Origin: Flavobacterium piscisymbiosum
GTDB taxonomy: Bacteria; Bacteroidota; Bacteroidia; Flavobacteriales; Flavobacteriaceae
DNA: 64,000 nt
Direction: 5' to 3'
Assembly (NCBI RefSeq): GCF_020905295.1
Contig: NZ_JAJJMM010000001.1
Span: 4,836,001 to 4,900,000, forward strand
Shown: positions 18,251-25,287 of the stretch, piece by piece
Numbering within the stretch: position 1 is the first letter of the stretch
How the letters are laid out: every line of letters begins with the position of its first letter
Translations under genes and position numbers: made by a program
The notes under the pieces: generated by a model
Database searches by the model: none
What the model was told of the DNA's origin: nothing
The model's input: the letters and a program-made list of their open reading frames with translations, nothing else

Positions 18251-18733
18251 ATGAAATCAATATTTAAAATAGCTCTTACAAGTACTTTACTTTTTTTAAT
18301 CTCTTTTCAGGCAAATGCTCAGGCAAGTAAGTACAAATGCATGCTTCAAATGTCTAATTATATGGGAGAAGGTGCTTATATCGTAGTTTCCCTTATTAAT
18401 TCTAAGGGAGAATATGAGAAAACACTTTATATAATGGGTGATGATAAAAAATGGTACAAATCACTAAAAGAATGGAACAAATTCCAGACAGCAAAACCTG
18501 CTGATATTAGTGCCAAAACCGGAGCATCTGTTACTGGTGGAGATCGCAGCATTACCACCATAGAAATCGATGATTCGAAAATTAATAAAGGATATAAACT
18601 ACGTTTCGAATCGGCTGTTGAGGATCAGAAGTATCATGTAAATGATGTTGAAATCCCGCTTACGACTGAAGGTTTGGCTGATAAAACTGAAGGTAAAGGC
18701 TATATCAGATACGTACGATTAAATAAGATTTAA
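18251..18733 (+). CDS. DUF2271 periplasmic protein with a candidate FMN attachment motif
   Basis: This 160-residue protein has a Sec signal peptide (about 1-24, ending ANAQA) and a DUF2271 domain (QMSNYMGEGAYIVVSLINSKG to the C-terminus). Residues 90-95, TGASVT, fit the (S/T)-G-A-(S/T)-x-T pattern on which ApbE attaches FMN, so Ser93 may carry a covalent flavin. DUF2271 genes are commonly found with PepSY-type membrane reductases and ApbE, as here. The likely role is a periplasmic electron carrier that takes electrons from the membrane reductase next door. The domain call is strong from sequence; flavinylation and partner are inferred. No homologous enzyme activity is known to me. Confidence 0.85.
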   Translation: MKSIFKIALTSTLLFLISFQANAQASKYKCMLQMSNYMGEGAYIVVSLINSKGEYEKTLYIMGDDKKWYKSLKEWNKFQTAKPADISAKTGASVTGGDRSITTIEIDDSKINKGYKLRFESAVEDQKYHVNDVEIPLTTEGLADKTEGKGYIRYVRLNKI

Positions 18734-18936
18734 TATTTTCGCTCTGAGTAAACTTTGTCAAAGTTTTGAACTTTGACAAAGTTGCAATAACCACAATAAT
18801 TGTCATTTCGGCCAAGGAGAAATCTACGTAAAAAACTAAGGCAGAGTTTTTTCCTAAATTGTCGAGCTACTTGCGAGGATTTCTCCTTCGTCGAAATGAC
18901 AAAAATGAGAATTAATATACATTCGAATACCACTCA
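18734..18936. repeat. Intergenic hairpin pair: 33-bp perfect hairpin plus 99-bp inverted repeat
   Basis: Positions 18751-18783 are a perfect hairpin with arms AACTTTGTCAAAGTT and AACTTTGACAAAGTT and loop TTG; the same hairpin with loop TCG is at 281-313. Next, 18802-18824 and 18878-18900 form an inverted repeat (21 of 23 matches) with core GTCATTTCG and AAGGAGAAATC, and the middle shares GTCGAGCTACTTG with the element at 24837-25110. The region separates the DUF2271 and PepSY genes. Confidence 0.85.
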
Positions 18937-21126
18937 ATGACTCTTTCTTTTTGGCGTTACGCACACTTAGCCTTGGCTTTGTTTTCTTCTTTGTTTTTAA
19001 TTTTAGCTTCGACTACAGGAATTATTCTGGCAGTTGATGCAATGCAGGAAAAAACACTTCCGTATAAAGTAGAAAATTTCGACCAGATAACGCTGGCGCA
19101 AACTTTACCCCTGCTAAAAAAACAGTATGCTGAAATTACAGAGTTAAGCGTAGATCACAATCAGTTTGTAACCCTTCAGGCAATTGATCAGGATGGCAAT
19201 GACATCAACTCTTATATTGATCCTAAAACGGGTAAAGCTTTAGGTAAACCAATAAAAAAGAGCGAATTTATTCAATGGGTTACCGGTTTTCATCGTTCTT
19301 TGTTTCTTCATGAAACGGGACGATTTTTTGTTGGTGTAATTTCATTTTTATTATTCTTAATCGCAATTTCCGGTTTTGCTCTTGTTTTAAACAGACAAAG
19401 AGGCATCCGTAATTTCTTTTCGAAAGTGGTAAAAGATTATTTTGCCCAATATTATCATGTTGTTTTAGGACGATTGGCATTGATTCCAATTTTGATTATT
19501 GCACTTACCGGAACCTATTTATCGTTGGAGAGATTCAACTTTTTTATAGGGAAAGAAAAACAGAAAACAGAAAAATCAGAGATTGTACAAGCTCCAAAAG
19601 GAAAAATTGTTTCTGTATTTTCGACTACACTTCTGACTGATGTCAACAAAATCGAGTTTCCTTTTACAGATGATCCCGAAGAATATTACATCATTCAGTT
19701 AAAAGATCGTGAAATCGAAGTCAATCAGGTTACAGGCGCAATTGTAACCGAAAAACGTTCTGCAATGACCGTTCAGTTAGCTGACTTAAGCCTGAATCTT
19801 CATACCGGAAAAACCAACGGAATCTGGGCATTTATATTGGCCATTGCGAGTATTAATATTCTGTTTTTCATTTATTCGGGTTTTGTTATTACCTTAAAAA
19901 GAAGATCAAGCCGTATTAAAAATAAATTCAAAGCCAATGAAAGTAAGTACATTCTTTTAGCTGGTTCTGAAAACGGAAGTTCCCTTCGATTTGCCAATGC
20001 CATTCTGAAACAATTGATTGGTCACGGAGAAAAGGCTTTTATTACCGAATTGAACAGTTACACCACTTTCCCGAAAGCAGAACATATTATTGTCTTTTCG
20101 TCTACACACGGATTAGGAGATGCGCCTTCTAACGGAAGCAAATTTTTATCGCTTTTAAAGAAATATCCGCAACAACAAAAAATCAATTATTCAGTAGTTG
20201 GTTTTGGTTCGAAAGCTTATCCGGATTTTTGTGAATTTGCTTTTGAAATTGACAAACAATTAGAAAATCAAGATTGGGCGGAGCGTTTCATCGATGTACA
20301 AACCGTAAACGATAAATCGGCAACAGAATTTGTCGAATGGATAAAATTATGGAGCGCCAAAACCGGAATTCCGTTATCGACAACGCCATCTTTATACAAT
20401 CATGTCCCGAAAGGTTTGCAAAAACTAATGGTCTTAGATAAAACACTGGTTTCTGAGCACGAACAGACTTTTATACTGACTTTAAGAGCGAATATGAGAG
20501 CCAAATTTAGTTCAGGAGATCTACTGGCTATTTATCCGGCAAACGATACGAGAGAACGCCTCTACTCTATTGGGAATCATTCCGGTAACATACAATTGGT
20601 TATAAAACTACATCCAAACGGATTGGGTTCTGAGTTTCTAAACAACCTTATTCTCGGAAATACGATCAAAGCAAGAATCATCAATAATAAAGCTTTTCAT
20701 TTTCCTAAGAAGGTTTCGAAAGTAGCTTTAATTTCAAACGGAACCGGTATTGCGCCTTTCCTTGGAATGATAGAACAAAATAAAACCAAAACAGAAATGC
20801 ATTTGTATGCCGGATTCCGTATGGAAACCGAAACTGTTTCAGGATATAAAAAGTTTACATCAGAAATGATGGAGAAACAAAAACTGCACAGTTTTCATTT
20901 GGCTTTATCCCGCGAAGCAGAACATTTTTATGTAATGGATCTCATCAAACGCGATGCTGACTTTTTTATTAATTTATTAAAAGAAAATGGTGTCATCATG
21001 ATTTGCGGATCACTTGCCATGCAAAAAGATGTTGAAGCTATTCTGGATAAATTATGTCTTGAAAGAAATGCAAAAAGTATATCAGATTATAGAGAGAATG
21101 GTCAGTTATTAACGGATTGCTATTAA
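18937..21126 (+). CDS. PepSY-TM / flavodoxin / NADPH-flavin reductase fusion
   Basis: This 729-residue inner-membrane protein begins with a PepSY_TM module: four membrane helices near 10-30, 130-152, 178-200 and 293-313, with membrane-proximal His residues (WRYAHLALAL, GFHRSLFLHETG, LNLHTG) that could bind haem. A flavodoxin-like domain follows (about 337-475, LLAGSENGSSLRFANAI, VFSSTHGLGDAPSNG). The end is a ferredoxin-NADP reductase-type FAD/NAD(P)H domain (about 495-729; RERLYSIGNHSGN, VALISNGTGIAPFLGMI). The order is that of sulfite reductase flavoproteins and P450 reductase, placed on the cytoplasmic side. It should move electrons from NADPH across the membrane, plausibly to the DUF2271 protein and on to ferric siderophores. 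XusC of Bacteroides is a PepSY protein in the same kind of cluster. Confidence 0.9.
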   Translation: MTLSFWRYAHLALALFSSLFLILASTTGIILAVDAMQEKTLPYKVENFDQITLAQTLPLLKKQYAEITELSVDHNQFVTLQAIDQDGNDINSYIDPKTGKALGKPIKKSEFIQWVTGFHRSLFLHETGRFFVGVISFLLFLIAISGFALVLNRQRGIRNFFSKVVKDYFAQYYHVVLGRLALIPILIIALTGTYLSLERFNFFIGKEKQKTEKSEIVQAPKGKIVSVFSTTLLTDVNKIEFPFTDDPEEYYIIQLKDREIEVNQVTGAIVTEKRSAMTVQLADLSLNLHTGKTNGIWAFILAIASINILFFIYSGFVITLKRRSSRIKNKFKANESKYILLAGSENGSSLRFANAILKQLIGHGEKAFITELNSYTTFPKAEHIIVFSSTHGLGDAPSNGSKFLSLLKKYPQQQKINYSVVGFGSKAYPDFCEFAFEIDKQLENQDWAERFIDVQTVNDKSATEFVEWIKLWSAKTGIPLSTTPSLYNHVPKGLQKLMVLDKTLVSEHEQTFILTLRANMRAKFSSGDLLAIYPANDTRERLYSIGNHSGNIQLVIKLHPNGLGSEFLNNLILGNTIKARIINNKAFHFPKKVSKVALISNGTGIAPFLGMIEQNKTKTEMHLYAGFRMETETVSGYKKFTSEMMEKQKLHSFHLALSREAEHFYVMDLIKRDADFFINLLKENGVIMICGSLAMQKDVEAILDKLCLERNAKSISDYRENGQLLTDCY

Positions 21127-21429
21127 ACACTAATTGCATTAATTTTCACTAATTAATTTTGGTAAGTCCCAGTGGGACTAAATATTGGTAGAAAACATAA
21201 ATTAAAAACAGCCGGCGTGCCGCAGGTACGCAACAAATGCATTGCTATTACGTACCTACGGCACGCTAACGCATTTTTCGAACATAATTTTCTACCAATA
21301 TTTTGTACCTGGCGGTACATTTTAAATTTAGATTTTCATTAGCGAAATAATTAAGCGCACTAAAATTAAACATTTATATTCGTGTAAATTCGTGAAATTC
21401 GTGTCCAAAACTCTTCTTAAAAAGTCATC
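21127..21429. repeat. Large cruciform-forming intergenic repeat
   Basis: No gene lies in this gap. Positions 21165-21179 are a small palindrome (AGTCCCA-G-TGGGACT). Outer arms 21179-21195 and 21288-21304 pair (AAATATTGGTAGAAAA type), and inner arms 21215-21230 and 21251-21266 pair with one mismatch (GCGTGCCGCAGGTACG). Together they fold into one hairpin of about 125 bp with a 20-nt loop. It sits within a run of same-strand genes between the PepSY reductase and apbE genes. Confidence 0.8.
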
Positions 21430-22437
21430 ATGCGCAAATCAATTCTATACAAATTCCTGTTTTTCTCTGTAATAATCTGCGGTTTATCAGTCAACGCGCA
21501 AGTATTACGAAAAAGAACGACTCTATTAATGGGAGGACGTTTTGATATTACGATCGTGGCAAAAGATTCTCTTTCGGCAGAACAAAATATCGACGAGGTT
21601 ATTGCAGAAATCACCCGAATAGAAAATTTAATCTCAGATTGGAAACCGGATTCACAAGTATCACAAGTCAATCAGAATGCGGGAATTAAACCCATAAAAG
21701 TCGATCGTGAAGTTTTTGAACTGACACAAAGAGCTATTGAATTTTCTGAAGCTACAAAAGGCGGTTTTGATGTGAGTTTTGCCGCTATGGACAGAATCTG
21801 GAAATTTGACGGATCGATGACCGAAATGCCTTCGGCGGAAGCCATAAAAAAATCGGTGGAAAAAGTAGGCTATAAAAACATTATTCTGGATTCGGTGCAA
21901 TCGACTATTTTTCTAAAATTGAAGGGAATGAAAATTGGTTTCGGAGCTTTAGGCGAAGGATATGCAACAGATAAATGCCGAAATATGATGCTCGCAAAAG
22001 GCATTAAAGCCGGAATCGTAAACGGATCCGGCGACATGACTGCCTGGGGAAAACAACCCAATGGCAAAGACTGGAATATTGGTATGACGAACCCTTTTCA
22101 TCCTGATGCGTTATTTGCCGTTGTTCCTTTAAACAATGGCGCTGTAACCACCTCAGGAAGCTATGAAAAGTTTGTTGTTTTTAACGGAAAACGTTACTCA
22201 CATATTATAAATCCGGCAACAGGTTATCCCGCAACCGGATTGTGCAGCGTATCGGTTTTTGGTCCAAATGCAGAAACAGCAAACGGATTAAGTACTTCCT
22301 TAATGGTTTTAGGACAAAAAGAAGGTTTGCTTTTACTCAAAAAATATCCAGATTATAGTTGTGTTATGATTACCGATAATGGGAAATTAATAAAATCGAA
22401 AAACTTTAAAATCAAGAAATTCAAGCCTAAACTTTAG
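21430..22437 (+). CDS. apbE: FAD:protein FMN transferase (ApbE)
   Basis: This 335-residue protein has a Sec signal peptide (about 1-23, ending SVNAQ). It matches the ApbE fold throughout: TRIENLISDWKPDSQVSQVN, then FAD- and Mg-binding motifs GSGDMTAWG (about 198-206), TSGSYEK, and the catalytic-site HIINPATGYPA (about 258-268) followed by NGLSTSLMVLG. ApbE uses FAD to attach FMN covalently to a Thr or Ser on periplasmic or membrane proteins. The probable substrate is the DUF2271 protein two genes upstream, which has a TGAS motif. Length is normal for the family. It ends 43 bp from a convergent MFS gene; an imperfect CTCTAAAG/CTTTAGAG stem lies between them. Confidence 0.93.
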   Translation: MRKSILYKFLFFSVIICGLSVNAQVLRKRTTLLMGGRFDITIVAKDSLSAEQNIDEVIAEITRIENLISDWKPDSQVSQVNQNAGIKPIKVDREVFELTQRAIEFSEATKGGFDVSFAAMDRIWKFDGSMTEMPSAEAIKKSVEKVGYKNIILDSVQSTIFLKLKGMKIGFGALGEGYATDKCRNMMLAKGIKAGIVNGSGDMTAWGKQPNGKDWNIGMTNPFHPDALFAVVPLNNGAVTTSGSYEKFVVFNGKRYSHIINPATGYPATGLCSVSVFGPNAETANGLSTSLMVLGQKEGLLLLKKYPDYSCVMITDNGKLIKSKNFKIKKFKPKL

Positions 22438-22480
22438 CTTTCTCTAAAGATTCATTATCTTAAAGTGATGCTTTAGAGTT

Positions 22481-23683
22481 TCAGCTTTTTGTTACTTTAG
22501 GAATGTATTTCGCGTATATAACAATGGCCACCAGTACAATAAATGTAGCGGTTGCATACAATATACAAGGACTATAAAAATAAATAGCAGCTGCTGCCAA
22601 TGGCGTAATCATATTATTTGCCGACTGCAAACTTTGGTTTACACCCTGTAATTTTCCCTGATTACTTTCGTCTACTGACTGTGATAATCTTGCATTATAA
22701 GTGGGGTCGAATAAGCCTTCGCCGGTAATTATAAAGATGACAGCAAGCGAAATAATTATTATGGAGGGTCTAAATACGCTGATCATAATTAATGCCAGAC
22801 CAATTCCAAAAACAATTAAGCCCGCAATTCCGATACTCTTTTCGTTAAAACGTTTCAACAACCAGGGCAATAAAACGGCTCGCGAAATAATCTCGCAAAT
22901 ACCAACCAATGTTAGCATTGTGCCAATAAATACCGGTCCCCATTTGTAAATATCTTTTAGAAAAATGGTAAAGTTAAACTGAAAAATCCCAAGGCTTATA
23001 TAAAAGAATATGCCTAAAACGAGTAACATCTTAACGTTTTTTAACTTAAAAATATCTTTAAAATGCGAAAACACATTAAAACTATTCAACGTTAAATGTT
23101 TCGTTCTTTTTTCGGGAACCAAAGATTCCGGCAGTAAAAAATAAGTCGCCAAACCCGAAATAAAAATTAATCCCGCAGTAACAAAAAAGGGTAACGAAAG
23201 AGAAATTCCGCCTAACAATCCGCCTAATGCGGGACCTCCCAATTTGCCTATTCCCATCGCAGAACCTATATAACCAAACCACTTGGCCCTTTCTTTTGGT
23301 TCAGTGGAATCAGATATGTAAGCAAATAAAATGCTAATGTTTCCAGCTGTAAGACCGTCGATAATACGTCCCAGAAAAAGAACCCAGAGAGCGCCACCAA
23401 TTCCGAATAAAACATAGCCTATTACAGAACCTAATAAACTAAAAATAAGAATATATTTTCGTCCGTATCGATCGCTTAACGATCCAAAAATAGGTGCTGC
23501 AAAAAACGTACAGGCTGCAAAGACCGACATAAGCGCGCTCATGCCTACAACAATTTGTGCTGATGGAAGATATTTTCCAACAATAAAGGGTAACAACGGC
23601 AATACAACCGACATGCCAACAGAATTAAGGAGTACAATCCCGATGATAATCCAAAATATGTGTTTTTTTGATTTTGTTTTCAT
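22481..23683 (-). CDS. MFS transporter, DHA1-type efflux
   Basis: This 400-residue protein has twelve predicted membrane helices. MFS motif A is GSLSDRYGRKYIL between helices 2 and 3 (about 64-76), and the antiporter motif C-like GGPALGGLLGG is in helix 5. This fits proton-driven drug/H+ antiporters of the TetA-like DHA1 group. The gene follows an AraC-type regulator by 40 bp on the same strand, so the pair is probably an operon. Its position between the two halves of an iron-siderophore gene set also allows a role in siderophore or small-molecule export. The substrate cannot be read from sequence. Confidence 0.88.
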   Translation of the reverse strand: MKTKSKKHIFWIIIGIVLLNSVGMSVVLPLLPFIVGKYLPSAQIVVGMSALMSVFAACTFFAAPIFGSLSDRYGRKYILIFSLLGSVIGYVLFGIGGALWVLFLGRIIDGLTAGNISILFAYISDSTEPKERAKWFGYIGSAMGIGKLGGPALGGLLGGISLSLPFFVTAGLIFISGLATYFLLPESLVPEKRTKHLTLNSFNVFSHFKDIFKLKNVKMLLVLGIFFYISLGIFQFNFTIFLKDIYKWGPVFIGTMLTLVGICEIISRAVLLPWLLKRFNEKSIGIAGLIVFGIGLALIMISVFRPSIIIISLAVIFIITGEGLFDPTYNARLSQSVDESNQGKLQGVNQSLQSANNMITPLAAAAIYFYSPCILYATATFIVLVAIVIYAKYIPKVTKS

Positions 23684-23723
23684 ATGTAATAATTGAAAGA
23701 CAAAATTCTAAAAAGGGCATTCC

Positions 23724-24554
23724 TTAGGATTGTACAAACGCGACAAAATCGTTGCTAATAGTTTGTTTTGCCTTTCTTGCAAATGCACCGGGCGTGGTGC
23801 CGCTGTAGCGCTTAAATTCCCTGCTAAGATGAGATTGATCTGTATACCCTAATTCCTGAGCCAAACCTGCAATATTAGCATCGGGAAAATGCCATAAATG
23901 ATTGCGTACCTGTTCAAAACGCATCAAACCGGATACATCTTTTACACTATGACCGGAGGATTGCTTGAAGTTTCTTTCTAATGTACGAACTGTTGCATGA
24001 GCCGCGGACGCTACTTCACTTACCGGAATAATTCCTTTCGCATTTCGCATTGCCAGTCCGGCTTTAAACAATAAACTATCAGCAGGAATTTGTGAGTGTG
24101 CATTCACAAAAAACTCTTGTACATGTGCAATCGCTTCTTCTATTTTATTGGTTTGAATTAATTCATTCAAACGTGATTGAAGCTGAGCAATAGGGTGTTC
24201 GAAAATATGCACTCCGCCTTTGCCCTTTCCTGACGGCAATCCGAGTAAATCAAAAACAGTCCAGGGAAAACATCGTATGGCAATAATTTCTAAACGATTA
24301 TTCGAATTTAAAATAACAGGCTCATTGAGTAATCCCATTATAAACGGTGATGGCAAGGGCTGTAAAACTCCATTATAAGAAACACTGCAGGTACTTCCAA
24401 AATAAAAAATAATTTCAGCATAACCATCCGGCATAACTTCAAAATTGGAGAATTCTTCACCGGAATCTCTTCTGTCGTACCAAAAACATTTGATGCTATC
24501 CTGCAATATTTCAGGAGGTTCGAATTCAAGATGGTGCAATTTGAAATTAAGCAT
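23724..24554 (-). CDS. AraC-family transcriptional regulator
   Basis: This 276-residue protein has an N-terminal ligand domain of the type with VMPDGYAEIIFYFG (about 42-56) and a C-terminal AraC helix-turn-helix domain (about 155-262). Both DNA-binding helices are seen: SEVASAAHATVRTLERNFKQSSGHS and IAGLAQELGYTDQSHLSREFKRYSGTTPGAF, the second with the family signature. It lies directly upstream of the MFS gene and probably activates it. It is divergent from the TonB receptor gene, although the gap is large and filled by a repeat element; whether it also acts there is unknown. Confidence 0.92.
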   Translation of the reverse strand: MLNFKLHHLEFEPPEILQDSIKCFWYDRRDSGEEFSNFEVMPDGYAEIIFYFGSTCSVSYNGVLQPLPSPFIMGLLNEPVILNSNNRLEIIAIRCFPWTVFDLLGLPSGKGKGGVHIFEHPIAQLQSRLNELIQTNKIEEAIAHVQEFFVNAHSQIPADSLLFKAGLAMRNAKGIIPVSEVASAAHATVRTLERNFKQSSGHSVKDVSGLMRFEQVRNHLWHFPDANIAGLAQELGYTDQSHLSREFKRYSGTTPGAFARKAKQTISNDFVAFVQS

Positions 24555-24836
24555 AATTAAGGTTTAATGGAAACAAAGATAAAGAAGAATATATGAAAGC
24601 CTGACCACATTATAAATCGATTATTAAGCGAACCAGAAAGTTTATAATCTCGACGAATGAGACGCGGATAAAACGGATTTGCTTCGCAAAAGCGCGGATT
24701 AAAACGGATTTTTATTCTTTTTATTTGCTTAACGCAAAGTAACCGCAATCTTGTCTTCCTGTACGAAGGATCACACTAGTAATTCCGTAAAGTGATGCTG
24801 CAATCTTTGTCGATATTCTTTGTCGAGTTTCTTTGT

Positions 24837-25110
24837 CATGGCACACGGATGACACGGATTTGCTTCGCAAAAACGCGGATTAAAAACGGATTTTTATTCT
24901 TTTATCATTTGCTTAACGCAAAGTAACCGCAAGCTTGTCTTCCTGAGGAACGAAGGATCACACTACTAACTCCGTAAAGTGATGCCGCAATCTTTGTCGA
25001 TATTCTTTGTCGAGCTACTTGTGTGATCCTTCATTCTTCACGATGACAGAAAAAAAATCTGTGTAAATCCGCGTTTTTGCGAAGCAAATCCGTGTCATCC
25101 GTGTGCCATG
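24837..25110. mobile_element. MITE-like element with perfect 45-bp terminal inverted repeats
   Basis: Positions 24837-24881 and 25066-25110 are exact reverse complements over 45 bp, starting CATGGCACACGGATGACACG. The interior holds a second inverted repeat (about 24940-24963 with 25020-25046) built on GAAGGATCACAC. There is no coding capacity and no clear target-site duplication beyond the terminal CATG. The upstream 185 bp is a degenerate partial copy, and 78-423 is a diverged relative. This suits a non-autonomous mobile or REP-like element. Confidence 0.75.
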
Positions 25111-25183
25111 ACATTGTTTGTAAAACTCCAGCTGAAGCAGGAACCTATTCATAATCCTTATAATCTGGAACATTTTTCCCCAA

Positions 25184-25222
25184 CATTAGAATTTCTAATG
25201 TAATTCTAATGATCTTCTAATT
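25184..25222. promoter_or_regulatory. Three direct repeats TTCTAATN every 11 bp plus one inverted copy
   Basis: TTCTAATG (25193-25200), TTCTAATG (25204-25211) and TTCTAATT (25215-25222) lie at exact 11-bp spacing, one helical turn. An inverted copy, CATTAGAA, is at 25184-25191. They sit 32 bp upstream of the receptor's -7 box, as expected of an activator or iron-regulator site. Confidence 0.6.
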
Positions 25223-25253
25223 CATTTATTTAGATTAAATATAAACAATAACA

Positions 25254-25261
25254 TAAGTTTG
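25254..25261 (+). promoter_or_regulatory. Candidate -7 box for the TonB receptor-DUF4374 operon
   Basis: TAAGTTTG matches TAnnTTTG and lies 26 bp upstream of the ATG. No TTG is present at the -33 position, which fits a promoter that needs an activator bound to the repeats just upstream. Confidence 0.55.
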
Positions 25262-25287
25262 CGCTCCTATTGGTAAGTAAATAAATT

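Larger units (their letters stand above)
24555..25287. other. Intergenic region with repeat element and receptor promoter
   Basis: No gene is supported; a reading frame at 24557-24748 lies in repeat DNA. The region contains a degenerate partial copy (about 24650-24836) and a full copy (24837-25110) of a MITE-like element, then direct repeats and a -7 box for the TonB receptor gene. Confidence 0.8.

Noticed and set aside
24557..24748. Small frame next to the AraC gene
   Set aside because: It lies mostly within the degenerate repeat copy and reads as repeat translation.
25111..25287. Riboswitch upstream of the TonB receptor
   Set aside because: No conserved cobalamin or other riboswitch core was recognisable; the region holds direct repeats and a promoter.
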